Assembly (NCBI GenBank): GCA_902599445.1
Contig: CACKFK010000002.1
Coordinates: 1-64,000 of the forward strand
Source of the DNA: an uncultured Alphaproteobacteria bacterium
Lineage (GTDB): Bacteria > Pseudomonadota > Alphaproteobacteria > Rhodobacterales > Rhodobacteraceae
Length of the DNA stretch: 64,000 bases
Direction: 5' to 3'
Shown here: positions 8,367-16,688 of the stretch, piece by piece
How the letters are laid out: each line of letters opens with the position of its first letter
Numbering within the stretch: the first letter of the stretch is position 1
Position numbers and translations under genes: made by a program
The notes under the pieces: model-generated
Seen by the model: only the letters and a program-made list of their open reading frames with translations
What the model was told of the DNA's origin: nothing
The model's database searches: none

Positions 8367-9673
8367 TTGATCTTTTAAGGATAAATGACCCAGAAGGAGA
8401 GTATCCAAAGAGTTACTATACTTCTACCGTAAGCATTCAAAATGTTTTACCATCTCTTCAAGAAAACATTAAATGTCAAATTTGTATAATTGGGGCTGGG
8501 TTTACAGGTCTGGCTGCAGCATTGTCTCTGGCCGATCTTGGTTATGAATCTGTAGTTTTAGAGGCAAATAGAATAGGTTTTGGGGCTTCTGGTAGGAATG
8601 GCGGACAAGTGGGGTCTGGACAAAGATGGGATCAAGAAAAACTGGAAATGCATTTTGGATTTAAACAAGCCCAAATCTTTTGGAATATTGCGGAGGAAGC
8701 AAAAAAAGAAGTTTATTCAAGAATAAAGCGACATGAGATTAAATGTGACTATAACCCGGGGGTCATACAAGCTTGTATAAATCGGAGGGATACTCTTGAT
8801 AGCTATGATCAGGCAGATCAATTGACGGAAAAGTATAATTACCAAAATTTGAGGAAGTTAAATCATGAGGAAATTTCTGAAATTCTTAATACTGATTTTT
8901 ACAAAGGTGGCTATTTAGATCTTGGAGCCGGCCATTTGAATCCGTTTAAGTTAGTCTTGGGTTTGGGAAGTGCAGCACTGACAGTGGGGGTCAAAATTTA
9001 TGAAAAAACTAAAGTAGCAAAGATTGAATATGGGAAAAAAAATAAATTAACTACGAGTGCAGGGGCAGTTGTAAATAGTGATTATTTGTTAGTAGCCGGC
9101 AATGGATATTTGGGTAACTTGGATGAGGAGACAGCCTCACGTGTGATTCCCATAAATAATTTTATTATTGCCACTGAACCATTAAAGTATGGTTTTTTAG
9201 AATCTTTTTTGCATCACAATTATGCGGTTGCTGACAGTAAGTTTGTTCCAAATTATTTTCGTCCGTCTCCAGACAAGCGATTAATTTTTGGGGGAGGTGA
9301 AAATTATACTTATAAGTTTCCAAAAAATTTCAAAGAAACAGCCAGGAAAAAAATGATTAAGGTTTATCCACAATTGAAGGATAGCAATATTGATTTTTCT
9401 TGGGGAGGAACATTAGCGATAACCAGAAATCGGTTGCCTTGCTTCAGGAAAGTTTCAGACACTGCGTATTCAATCTCAGGATATTCTGGCCATGGAGTTG
9501 CTTTATCAATAATTGCCGGAAAAATATTTGCAGAACTTATTGCCAAAAAATCTGAAAGATTTGATTTTTTTTCCCAATTACCCATTGAACCTTTCCCAGG
9601 AAAATCAAGCTTTAGATGGCCTCTAATGGTATTGGGAATGCTTTGGTATTCCCTAAGAGATCGGTTCAGATAA
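8363..9673 (+). CDS. FAD-dependent amine oxidoreductase (PuuB/OrdL-like)
   Basis: A 436-residue DAO-family flavoprotein. The dinucleotide motif 'GAGFTG' is at about 44-49, followed by 'LEANRIGFGASGRNGGQV', the PuuB/OrdL hallmark for covalent or tight FAD binding. The C-terminal part shows 'SWGGTLAITRNRLPCF' and 'GYSGHGVALSIIAGK'. It overlaps the PuuA-like gene by ATGA, so the product probably oxidises the gamma-glutamyl amine made by that enzyme. The later Puu steps (aldehyde dehydrogenase PuuC, hydrolase PuuD) are not nearby. Confidence 0.8.
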   Translation: MIDLLRINDPEGEYPKSYYTSTVSIQNVLPSLQENIKCQICIIGAGFTGLAAALSLADLGYESVVLEANRIGFGASGRNGGQVGSGQRWDQEKLEMHFGFKQAQIFWNIAEEAKKEVYSRIKRHEIKCDYNPGVIQACINRRDTLDSYDQADQLTEKYNYQNLRKLNHEEISEILNTDFYKGGYLDLGAGHLNPFKLVLGLGSAALTVGVKIYEKTKVAKIEYGKKNKLTTSAGAVVNSDYLLVAGNGYLGNLDEETASRVIPINNFIIATEPLKYGFLESFLHHNYAVADSKFVPNYFRPSPDKRLIFGGGENYTYKFPKNFKETARKKMIKVYPQLKDSNIDFSWGGTLAITRNRLPCFRKVSDTAYSISGYSGHGVALSIIAGKIFAELIAKKSERFDFFSQLPIEPFPGKSSFRWPLMVLGMLWYSLRDRFR

Positions 9674-9765
9674 GATTCTTGGAAATAATTTGCTGGGGAT
9701 ATTGACTTTCAAAATAAAAAGGGCATAAGGCACCTAAGTTATAGCAAATACCTGGAGTAAGAATT

Positions 9766-10767
9766 ATGACCTTAAAAGTTGGAATTAATGGATTTGGCAG
9801 AATTGGTAGGAACGTTTTAAGGGGCATTTTAGAGGGAGGTAGAAAGGATATTGAAGTCGTTGCAATCAATGATCTAGGTCCTGTTGAGACAAATGCGCAT
9901 TTGTTACAGTATGATAGCGTTCATGGCAGGTTCCCTGGCATCGTTAAAGTAATTAAAGGTGGAATTGATGCTGGTAATGGACCTATTAAAGTAACAGCTG
10001 AAAGAGACCCATCAAAATTGCCTTGGGACAATGTTGATATTGCATTAGAGTGCACTGGAATTTTCACTGATCGCGATAAGGCAGCCTTACATCTTCAGAA
10101 CGGTTCTAAGCGGGTTTTGGTCTCGGCTCCGGCTTCGGGCGCTGATATAACTGTGGTTTATGGGGTCAACCATGAGAGCTTAAGTGCCAATCATTTAATA
10201 GTTTCAAATGCATCATGTACCACGAATTGTCTTGCTCCTGTTGCAATGGTGCTAGATAAAGAATTTGGCATTAAAACAGGGTATATGACGACTATACATA
10301 GCTATACAGGTGATCAGCCTTCATTAGATACTATGCACAAAGATCTTTACAGAGGAAGAGCTGCAGCGTTAAGCATGATACCCACCTCCACAGGTGCAGC
10401 AAAAGCCGTGGCTTTAGTGCTCCCTAATTTGGAAGGAAAAATGGATGGAGCTGCCATAAGGGTGCCTACCCCAAATGTATCTTGCATTGATTTAAAATTC
10501 TTAACTGAAAAGAGTACTTCAGTTGAAGAAATAAATAGTGCGATTAGGGAAGCGTCTATAGGAGCTTTAAAAGGTGTATTGGGCTATGATGAAAATTCTC
10601 TTGTTTCGATAGATTTTAATCATGCTCCCGAATCATCGATCTTTGCACCCCAACAAACAAAAGTGCTGCCAAGTGGTATGGCAAGAATTTTGTCATGGTA
10701 TGATAATGAATGGGGCTTTTCAAACAGAATGGCAGATACTGCAGTGGCTATGGGAAAATTAATTTAG
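9766..10767 (+). CDS. gap: Glyceraldehyde-3-phosphate dehydrogenase, type I
   Basis: A 333-residue enzyme of normal length. The NAD-binding 'GINGFGRIGRNVLRG' opens the protein, the catalytic C151 is in 'SNASCTTNCLAP', and 'DNEWGFSNRM' closes the substrate domain. It makes 1,3-bisphosphoglycerate from glyceraldehyde-3-phosphate in glycolysis or the reverse in gluconeogenesis. It stands alone here, with 92 nt to the polyamine genes and GGAG 7 nt before ATG. Its usual partners (pgk, tkt) are absent. Confidence 0.95.
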   Translation: MTLKVGINGFGRIGRNVLRGILEGGRKDIEVVAINDLGPVETNAHLLQYDSVHGRFPGIVKVIKGGIDAGNGPIKVTAERDPSKLPWDNVDIALECTGIFTDRDKAALHLQNGSKRVLVSAPASGADITVVYGVNHESLSANHLIVSNASCTTNCLAPVAMVLDKEFGIKTGYMTTIHSYTGDQPSLDTMHKDLYRGRAAALSMIPTSTGAAKAVALVLPNLEGKMDGAAIRVPTPNVSCIDLKFLTEKSTSVEEINSAIREASIGALKGVLGYDENSLVSIDFNHAPESSIFAPQQTKVLPSGMARILSWYDNEWGFSNRMADTAVAMGKLI

Positions 10768-10778
10768 TAGATTAAACC

Positions 10779-10918
10779 TTAAAAAGTCATGAACCACAGT
10801 ACCCTCGAGCCCACTACTTTGGTATTGAAATCTTTAAGGTTGCCTAGGTAATATTTTTCTAACAGCTTCTGGCAATCCTTGAAAGCTTTCTCTCCCGTGT
10901 ATTCATATAGTATTCCTA
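10779..10918 (-). pseudogene. Possible detached 3' part of a frameshifted small gene
   Basis: A minus-strand frame runs open from just after a TAA near 10918 to a TAA at 10779-10781, with no ATG, GTG or TTG near its left end. It encodes about 45 residues with a protein-like composition ('EYTGEKAFKDCQKLLEKYY', then 'FNTKVVGSRVLWFMTF'). It directly abuts the small gene at 10916-11098 in a different frame, so the two may be halves of one broken gene. Confidence 0.3.
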
Positions 10919-11098
10919 TTTAAAAGTGTCCTCTCGATTCCAGATCTTTGTAACTACTCTCCTTAGCATTCCTGCTCTTTTAAATATAGAAATAACATCA
11001 TCCATAAAAATAGAGTCTTGTTTGCTAATGTATAATTCGAACTCAGCCTTTGACACAAAATCTCTAGTTGTATAATTAATGAGAGTAGCATCACCCAT
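10916..11098 (-). CDS. Small hypothetical protein (60 aa), possibly truncated
   Basis: The ATG at 11098 is preceded by AAAAGGA about 11 nt upstream on the minus strand. The product is charged and helical ('SKAEFELYISKQDSIFMDD', then 'FKRAGMLRRVVTKIWNRED'), with no membrane segment or recognised family. It ends at a TAG beside an open frame at 10779-10918, which may be its displaced continuation. It lies between gap and the DUF1289 gene and could be real, broken or spurious. Confidence 0.4.
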   Translation of the reverse strand: MGDATLINYTTRDFVSKAEFELYISKQDSIFMDDVISIFKRAGMLRRVVTKIWNREDTFK

Positions 11099-11170
11099 TT
11101 TGAAAAAATTCCTTTTAAATTAACTGTCCTAAATATAGGTCGAATATATGACTTCTGATTTTTTAACTGA

Positions 11171-11428
11171 ATGAAAATACCTAGCCCGTGCATAGACATT
11201 TGTAAATATAAGTTAGAGGCAAGATGTACCGGTTGCTTCATGACAAAAAAAGAAAAGAAAACTTTCAAGTCACTTAAAAAGCAATCTGATCGCAGAAAAT
11301 TCATAGCTAACCTTATTACTAAACAAGAAGCCTTTGAAAAATCAGAAAAATGGCAAGCTGCCTACCGCAGGAAATGCGATAAAAACGGTATTAATTACAA
11401 CAAAATAATTATCTCAAATGCGAATTAA
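11171..11428 (+). CDS. DUF1289 family protein
   Basis: An 85-residue protein with the DUF1289 signature at its N-terminus: 'SPCIDICKYK' followed by 'RCTGCFMTKKE' gives four cysteines in a C-x3-C...C-x2-C pattern, which may bind a metal or iron-sulfur cluster. A basic tail follows ('KWQAAYRRKCDKNG'). DUF1289 proteins are common small proteins in Proteobacteria with no firm function. Its 3' end overlaps the convergent dps gene by 20 nt. Confidence 0.75.
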   Translation: MKIPSPCIDICKYKLEARCTGCFMTKKEKKTFKSLKKQSDRRKFIANLITKQEAFEKSEKWQAAYRRKCDKNGINYNKIIISNAN

Positions 11429-11879
11429 GAAGCCAAGCAAATTTTTCATGAACCTGACCTCTAGTGATTGCTAAATCCTGAGTTAGTAAATCCCCACTTT
11501 TTTCAGCTTGGGCCGCGACCCCGCTTAAAGTAGCAGCTACCGTTGTCTCTGCTTCGGCCAACATTTTGATCATGGACCGGTCATCAGACTTTCCATCACT
11601 TTCCAAAACTTTGGAGTCTTTTACCATCTTACCCAGCTCACCGTTTGCATGGCCCCCAATAGCTTTAATTCGTTCCGCCAATTCATCTTGTGCTAAAAAA
11701 TGATCTTCGTAGATTTTTTGGAATAATTCATGGAGTGGTCCAAAAGCCATTCCGGTTACATTCCAATGAAAGTTTTGTGCCATCATAGTTGTGACGACTA
11801 ATTCAGCAATACTTTGGTTTAATCCGATTTCGAGTTCTTTTTTGGAATCTACACTTAGAATTCTTTCCGTTTGTCCCAT
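11409..11879 (-). CDS. dps: Dps-family ferritin-like DNA protection protein
   Basis: A 156-residue single-domain protein with the Dps ferroxidase signature 'QNFHWNVTGMAFGPLHELF', then 'YEDHFLAQDELAERIKAIG'. These give the His and Asp/Glu ligands of the inter-subunit iron site. Dps dodecamers oxidise and store iron and can coat DNA under stress. AAAGGAAA lies just before the ATG. It is close to the hypothetical gene at 11898-12371 (18 nt) and may be co-transcribed with it. No OxyR- or Fur-like site was identified. Confidence 0.9.
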   Translation of the reverse strand: MGQTERILSVDSKKELEIGLNQSIAELVVTTMMAQNFHWNVTGMAFGPLHELFQKIYEDHFLAQDELAERIKAIGGHANGELGKMVKDSKVLESDGKSDDRSMIKMLAEAETTVAATLSGVAAQAEKSGDLLTQDLAITRGQVHEKFAWLLNSHLR

Positions 11880-11897
11880 TTGCTTTTCCTTTCGCTA

Positions 11898-12371
11898 CTA
11901 GAGAGAATCAATGTCTTGTACTAGACCATCGACCAAGAAATAGATATATGACCTCTTGTTTAGATTTTCTACCCTGCTACTCAATAAAAATTTGATACTA
12001 ATATTATCATTTTGTCTAAAGCTAGTTATGAGCTTAGCCAACCATTTTTCATCGAAACTCAAATTGGTTTCACCAGGAAGTCTAAATACTGGGGGTTTGC
12101 CGAGAGCCTCAGTCAATGTCCTGAGAATGCCATAGGCAAAAAAACGTGCGGATTTTTTCTTATCTACTTGTATCAGTTTACAGGCTTCATCAAGACTTAT
12201 TCTTGATTCAATTCTGCAGCTTATCATCAAAAAACGTAATTTATTTATTATATTCAATAAGTTGTCAGATTCTACACTTCCTAAGGTTTTGATAGCAGAC
12301 TTAGTTTTCAAATTCTTATCATGCATTTTTCTTGTAGAAACTAAAAAGAATATTATTACACCTAAGACCAA
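11898..12371 (-). CDS. Hypothetical protein with N-terminal membrane anchor
   Basis: About 157 residues, not recognised. The first ~15 residues are hydrophobic ('VLGVIIFFLVS') and look like a single transmembrane anchor, followed by a basic, soluble domain. The start is uncertain: TTG at 12371 is the first conventional start after an in-frame TAG, with ATG (residue 16) as the alternative, which would remove the anchor. It sits upstream of dps on the same strand. Confidence 0.5.
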   Translation of the reverse strand: MVLGVIIFFLVSTRKMHDKNLKTKSAIKTLGSVESDNLLNIINKLRFLMISCRIESRISLDEACKLIQVDKKKSARFFAYGILRTLTEALGKPPVFRLPGETNLSFDEKWLAKLITSFRQNDNISIKFLLSSRVENLNKRSYIYFLVDGLVQDIDSL

Positions 12372-12568
12372 TATAATGATCTAATTCAATGTAGGGAAGG
12401 GGGTAGTTCAAATTTGCGTGGAACTTAATTATTAAGAAATGTCATATTAACGATCAAATTTTACTTGTTTTAATTTCTTTTTTTACAGTAAATTATTGGT
12501 CTATGCGCCCGCTTTTGTTCTTCTGTAAAAGAGCTAATTGCAACACACATTATGGGAGTAAGGCTACA

Positions 12569-13381
12569 ATGAGTGATAAACATAAAAATAAAAGTAAAAA
12601 ACAAAATAAGCTTTCAAAAAAAAGCTACGAAATGGAATTACAGCGACTTCATTTTGAACTTATTAAGCTTCAAGAATGGGTAAAAAAAACTGGAAAGAGA
12701 GTTGCAATAATTTTTGAAGGTCGGGATGCTGCTGGAAAAGGTGGAGCAATATCCAGGATTGTCTCACCGCTCAACCCACGTCTTTGTAAAATAGTCGCAC
12801 TTGGTACCCCTACTGAACGAGAAAAAGGGCAGTGGTATTTCCAAAGATATGCCCAACATCTGCCTTCATCTGGCGAAATAGTGATTTTTGATAGAAGTTG
12901 GTATAATCGAGCAGGAGTAGAAAGGGTTATGGGATTTTGTTCTGAAGAACAATATAATAAATTCTTGGTTGCCTGCCCAATATTTGAGAATTTATTGTTA
13001 CAAGATGGTATAACGTTAATTAAGTATTGGTTCTCAGTAAGTGATGAAGAGCAAGAAAAGCGATTTCAGGATAGAGCCACCAATCCATTGAAAAATTGGA
13101 AATTAAGTCCAATGGACTTGGAATCTAGAAATCGTTGGGTTGAATATAGCCGGGCAAAGGATGTTATGTTCGAACATACTGATACCAAGGAAAGTCCATG
13201 GTGGGTAGTGGATGGTGAAGAAAAGAAAAGAGCGCGACTCAACTGCATTGAGCATTTACTAAGCAAGTTTGAATATACTGATTTAAAAAAATCAGCAGTT
13301 AAACTGCCAGTTCGAAAGGAAATTCAAAAACTGGCTAGGCCTCCAATGGGGAATCAAAATTTCGTGCCGCGCATATGGTGA
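12569..13381 (+). CDS. ppk2: Polyphosphate kinase 2 family protein
   Basis: About 270 residues from the ATG at 12569, with AAGG 5 nt upstream; an in-frame ATG at 12503 is less likely because the extra residues do not resemble the family. The P-loop-like motif 'FEGRDAAGKGG', the lid 'RSWYNRAGVERVMGF' and 'QEKRFQDRATNPLKNWKLS' are PPK2 hallmarks. PPK2 enzymes use polyphosphate to phosphorylate nucleoside di- or monophosphates. A separate ppk1-ppx pair lies at 46.5-50.2 kb, so the cell has both kinase types. Confidence 0.9.
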   Translation: MSDKHKNKSKKQNKLSKKSYEMELQRLHFELIKLQEWVKKTGKRVAIIFEGRDAAGKGGAISRIVSPLNPRLCKIVALGTPTEREKGQWYFQRYAQHLPSSGEIVIFDRSWYNRAGVERVMGFCSEEQYNKFLVACPIFENLLLQDGITLIKYWFSVSDEEQEKRFQDRATNPLKNWKLSPMDLESRNRWVEYSRAKDVMFEHTDTKESPWWVVDGEEKKRARLNCIEHLLSKFEYTDLKKSAVKLPVRKEIQKLARPPMGNQNFVPRIW

Positions 13382-13410
13382 GCAAAATTCTTATTGTAGC
13401 AGTCTCTCAA

Positions 13411-13434
13411 AAACTAAATTTTTTTGTTTAGTTT
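13411..13434. terminator. AT-rich hairpin between convergent ppk2 and SDR genes
   Basis: AAACTAAA (13411-13418) pairs with TTTAGTTT (13427-13434) across a T-rich 8-nt loop. The position, between convergent stops at 13381 and 13464, fits a terminator, but the stem is only A-T rich and the T-tract lies in the loop. Confidence 0.35.
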
Positions 13435-13463
13435 CCCCAAGTGAGTTTAGACGTCAAAAGTAG

Positions 13464-14159
13464 TTACCAAGGGATTTCTTTACCATCATAATTAAAGAAC
13501 TTTCCAGAATCTTCTAAATTCTTCTTAGCAATCACACTTGCCATTCCATTTACACTTTCTTCAATTGATATAAGTGCATTAGGGCCGCCCATATCAGTTC
13601 TAACCCAACCTGGATGTAAGGCAATGACGGAAATCCTTCTTGATAGTAGATCAATAGATAAGGATTTAACAACCTGGTTAAGAGCGGTCTTGGAGGATCT
13701 ATAAATATACATACCTCCTCCGGTGTTATCTGCAATTGAACCTACCTTAGAACTTAGAAAAAATATCTTTTTTTCCAGGCCTTTATCAATATTTTTAATT
13801 AATGATTGGCTAATCAACAGGGGTGCAACAAGATTGACTTTTAGGACTTCTAACCAATCTGTCGAAGTTACTCCCCCGAATCTTTGAGTTCCTGGGCCAA
13901 TTACACCTGCATTATTTAAGAATAAATCAATCGGTTCTCCATTGAGAAAATTTGATATATTTTCCCCTGCATTTGGTTCTACAACGTCAACTTGGAGAAT
14001 TATTAATTTATCAGGAAACCTTTTTCTTAATTCTTCAAGTTCTTTTGCTTTAACTATATTTCTACATGTGGCAAAAACTTTGTAACCTTTATCAAGTAAA
14101 GTCTTTGTAAGGCCTAGGCCTAAACCTTTGTTGGTTCCTGTTATTAGGGCATTCCCCAT
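13464..14159 (-). CDS. Short-chain dehydrogenase/reductase (C-factor-like)
   Basis: A 231-residue SDR with 'TGTNKGLGLGL' (nucleotide binding, residues 7-17), 'NNAG', the Ser region 'FLSSKVGSI' and 'YIYRSSKTAL' (Tyr-x3-Lys). The layout matches the short C-factor/sniffer-like branch of NAD(P)-dependent SDRs. The substrate is unknown. It is on the same strand as the microcompartment operon but is separated from it by 196 nt and is probably not part of it. Confidence 0.75.
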   Translation of the reverse strand: MGNALITGTNKGLGLGLTKTLLDKGYKVFATCRNIVKAKELEELRKRFPDKLIILQVDVVEPNAGENISNFLNGEPIDLFLNNAGVIGPGTQRFGGVTSTDWLEVLKVNLVAPLLISQSLIKNIDKGLEKKIFFLSSKVGSIADNTGGGMYIYRSSKTALNQVVKSLSIDLLSRRISVIALHPGWVRTDMGGPNALISIEESVNGMASVIAKKNLEDSGKFFNYDGKEIPW

Positions 14160-14355
14160 TATACTATGCTATATCTGAGAGTTTGGTGGACGGGGTCATG
14201 TTTTTTTTCCAATCTATAGATATGATTAATCACTATGAAATAACAAGTCGTTCCTTGTTAAATAGATAAAGTTTTTTGTCAAGATCCAGATACCTTGCAT
14301 AATTTTTGGATATTTCAGTTGCCAGGAATATGACGGGCAAAGATATACAATAGAT

Positions 14356-15030
14356 TCAAAGCTTTACCATTGTTGCAATATCACTCTTTTCCACCACATG
14401 ACAGTAAATCATATTAATTATTTCTAATTCATGTTTGTGCAGAGCATCAGTTGCTGCAGCACAGCAATCATCCACTACTAGGACATTAAAACTCTCATCT
14501 GCCAAGGATCGCACTGTCGAACTTATGCACTGGTCCGTAAAAATCCCTGTAGCAATAACATTTTTGATACCCATATTATGAAGTATCATTCTTAGATTGG
14601 TTCCCGTTAAAGCACTGTCTGTAGTTTTTAGAATAGTTATTTCATCATCTTTTGGTGATAACTCGCTAATAATCTGGCTATCTTCTCTATTTTTTGGAAG
14701 GAGAAGATAATTAAAACCTGGCTTCTTTTGACTCAAAGATCTGTCTCTTCCATCATCTTTTAAACATGCTATTCTAGCGAATATTACCTCTACCCCAGAT
14801 GTGCGCGCCCAAGACACTAATTCGGCTGTATTTGGTATAACTACATTGCTCATCCTACGAAAAAAAGGCTTCCATCTTTCACGCTCACCAGGGTCGGATG
14901 GTTCCTCCAGGTAAGTATTTTGTATATCAATTACTAGGAGGGCTGTTTCCTTTTTGTGAAGAATAATGTCTTCTGGATCTTCAGCATTCTTGTAGTAAAA
15001 ACTGCGATGAGCTTTTTTCCAATTGCTCAT
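14356..15030 (-). CDS. Isochorismatase-family cysteine hydrolase, last gene of the BMC operon
   Basis: A 224-residue hydrolase with the family triad: D35 in 'LLVIDIQNTY', K135 in 'ITILKTTDSA' and the nucleophile C168 in 'TGIFTDQCISSTVRSL'. Related enzymes cleave amide, ureido or carbamoyl bonds (N-carbamoylsarcosine amidase, RutB, triuret or biuret hydrolases). Its start overlaps the upstream BMC-T stop by ATGA, which makes co-translation with the shell genes likely. No shell-targeting extension is obvious at either end. Its role in an aldehyde-processing compartment is unexplained; it might release the amino alcohol or amine substrate from an amide. Confidence 0.8.
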   Translation of the reverse strand: MSNWKKAHRSFYYKNAEDPEDIILHKKETALLVIDIQNTYLEEPSDPGERERWKPFFRRMSNVVIPNTAELVSWARTSGVEVIFARIACLKDDGRDRSLSQKKPGFNYLLLPKNREDSQIISELSPKDDEITILKTTDSALTGTNLRMILHNMGIKNVIATGIFTDQCISSTVRSLADESFNVLVVDDCCAAATDALHKHELEIINMIYCHVVEKSDIATMVKL

Positions 15031-15656
15031 CGTGCTCTTCCTTTTACTTTGAGGAGGGTCTTCTTTATTGCTTCACAGGCTTTTTGCATTTCTTCAGTAG
15101 TTCCCGACATAAAAATACGACCAGATGCACCCATCATTTGTACATCATTGATGACTGCATTTGGGGCTGCTCTCTCAGCTTCATTAGCTGCTACACAGGC
15201 AAAAAGTGCTGGTTCCATTTCAAAAATAAGCAGGGAAACGCCGGGAACAAGAATTGATGCATCTCTTGATCTATTCAGAATAATAGAATGTTGATCTGAC
15301 AAATTTTCTATAATGTCATAAAAGAGAATCTTTGGTGTTAGTTGGTCTGAGGGTTTAGCATTTATTCCATCTAGAACCACTTTGCCCAAAGTTTGTAGTT
15401 TTTCTAAGTTATCGGAATGCAGTTCAAGTAATCCAAACTGACGTTCGGTAAATAGTATTCCCAACTCAATATCGGGAGACTCCTTTAATGCTAGATCGGC
15501 AAGACGATGAATTGCTAATGCCGGGGATACTTCTATAATTAAGCTATTCTGTCCTTCATAAGGAGGATAGCCTCTAGCTCTCAATGGTGTCGCCAGATAG
15601 GCTGCAAATTGCGGTTGCAGCTTCTGAATAGGTAGGTAAACCCTTAGTTCCGTCAT
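15027..15656 (-). CDS. Tandem-domain microcompartment shell protein (BMC-T), copy 2
   Basis: A 209-residue protein homologous end to end with the one at 16688-17299. Both open 'ELR...QLQPQ...AYLA' and contain a first-domain 'IEVSPALAIHRLADLALK' and 'ERQFGLLELHS', then a second domain with 'HSIILNRSRDASILVPG' and 'AANEAERAAP...' ending 'GRIFMSGTTEEMQKA'. Such tandem-BMC proteins form trimeric pseudohexamers, often with a gated large pore for bulky substrates or cofactors. It lies 20 nt after the BMC-H gene and overlaps the cysteine hydrolase gene. Confidence 0.85.
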   Translation of the reverse strand: MTELRVYLPIQKLQPQFAAYLATPLRARGYPPYEGQNSLIIEVSPALAIHRLADLALKESPDIELGILFTERQFGLLELHSDNLEKLQTLGKVVLDGINAKPSDQLTPKILFYDIIENLSDQHSIILNRSRDASILVPGVSLLIFEMEPALFACVAANEAERAAPNAVINDVQMMGASGRIFMSGTTEEMQKACEAIKKTLLKVKGRAR

Positions 15657-15676
15657 GTCTTATTTCTTCTCAGCCA

Positions 15677-15961
15677 TTATTTTGAATTTGTGGCATCAAA
15701 ATGCTTCCCTAAGTCTTGATGTGGTCTTGGAATGACATGAACTGAAGTAACTTCACCGATTTGATTGGCAGCTTCAACGCCGGCCTCTGTCGCCGCCTTA
15801 ACAGCTCCTACATCTCCCTTAACTACTACTGACACCAATCCACCCCCAACTTCACGACGGGCAACAATTTCAACATTTGCTGCTTTCACCATTGCATCAG
15901 CTGCAGTTAGTGCGGGAACATAGCCCCGTGTTTCTATCATTCCTATTGCCATGTTTGCCAT
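15677..15961 (-). CDS. Hexameric microcompartment shell protein (BMC-H, PduA-like)
   Basis: A 94-residue single BMC domain: '[24 protein letters not shown]' (strand 1 and helix A), '[22 protein letters not shown]' (the Lys-containing edge and strand), and '[12 protein letters not shown]' at the end, all canonical for PduA/CsoS1-type hexamers that tile the facets. The central pore loop is small-residue and His/Pro rich. It is the only BMC-H gene in the operon, so it is probably the main facet protein. A good GGAG lies about 8 nt before the ATG. Confidence 0.95.
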   Translation of the reverse strand: MANMAIGMIETRGYVPALTAADAMVKAANVEIVARREVGGGLVSVVVKGDVGAVKAATEAGVEAANQIGEVTSVHVIPRPHQDLGKHFDATNSK

Positions 15962-16011
15962 TTTAGATCTCCTTTTATATGGTGTTACATATCCTTGGGA
16001 TTATTCCCGTT

Positions 16012-16248
16012 TTAGTTATCGTCAATCGAACCAATAATTAAGGCATCAATTGGTGCCTTAGCTTTTGTGAAAAAGCCTGCTGCAACTGAACCTTGGGTAA
16101 TTAGCACGGTTTCACCAGTTGCACAGCCCAATGGATCAAAGGCTATAATAGTTTGACCTGACGCATCTACTTCCAGTAGGGCACCGTTTGGCACAGTATC
16201 TACATGTCTTGTCGACCACACTTTACCAATTACCTTACCCTTTATCAT
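16012..16248 (-). CDS. Pentameric microcompartment vertex protein (BMC-P, EutN/CcmL family)
   Basis: A 78-residue protein with the family signature 'KGKVIGKVWSTRHVDTVPNG' in its first 22 residues, then 'FDPLGCATGETVLITQGSVA' and 'PIDALIIGSIDD' at the end. These proteins form pentamers that close the icosahedral vertices. The ATG overlaps the stop of the PduM-like gene by 4 nt. Only one BMC-P gene is visible. Confidence 0.95.
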   Translation of the reverse strand: MIKGKVIGKVWSTRHVDTVPNGALLEVDASGQTIIAFDPLGCATGETVLITQGSVAAGFFTKAKAPIDALIIGSIDDN

Positions 16249-16688
16249 TTGATTTCCCTTTCAATTTTTATATTGCGTCTTTTCATCTCATCTAGCGCTA
16301 ATGGAGTACAATGAGTTGATTTACTTACCGTTACAACTTTAGTATTGTTAGTCAGAGTTTCTACATCTTTTAGGGTGATGATACCACCTTCGAATGTAAT
16401 ACCATGATCATTCTGGAACATTTTTGATATTGGCTGGTGAGCCTCAACTAAGGTGTGTTCATAATTGTTGGAAAGACGAAAAATATGTTTACCAGTGCGT
16501 AATTCAGAGTTTATTTTTGGATCTTGAGACATTTTCATTATACGTTTAGCGAAGTTATTTAGATCCAATGATGATTGAATTCTTACTTCTTCTTCTTTAA
16601 CTGGGTTATTTGTGGTTTTGGTTTTTCCTTTTAGGTTATTTAGTTCCTCCTTTAAAACCTCTCGGATAAGGTAACGCAAATTTTCCAC
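16245..16688 (-). CDS. PduM-like microcompartment protein with N-terminal targeting helix
   Basis: A 147-residue protein starting with GTG at 16688, overlapping the BMC-T stop by 1 nt (TAGTG). Residues 1-19 form an amphipathic helix ('LRYLIREVLKEELNNL') of the kind that targets cargo into shells; a lysine-rich linker follows. The C-terminal part ('DHGITFEGGIITLKDVETL', then 'HCTPLALDEMKRRNIKIE') resembles the end of PduM, a structural protein needed for Pdu compartment integrity. It may link the enzyme core to the shell. The homology is judged by eye and is distant. Confidence 0.6.
   Translation of the reverse strand: MENLRYLIREVLKEELNNLKGKTKTTNNPVKEEEVRIQSSLDLNNFAKRIMKMSQDPKINSELRTGKHIFRLSNNYEHTLVEAHQPISKMFQNDHGITFEGGIITLKDVETLTNNTKVVTVSKSTHCTPLALDEMKRRNIKIEREIK

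Noticed and set aside
10963-11304. 113-codon minus-strand frame
   Set aside because: It overlaps the better-supported 60-codon frame and the DUF1289 gene on the other strand; its translation has no domain-like features.
14241-14260. TAACAAG/CTTGTTA hairpin as the BMC operon terminator
   Set aside because: Stem of only 7 bp, nearly 100 nt past the last gene, with no clear T-tract on the minus strand.
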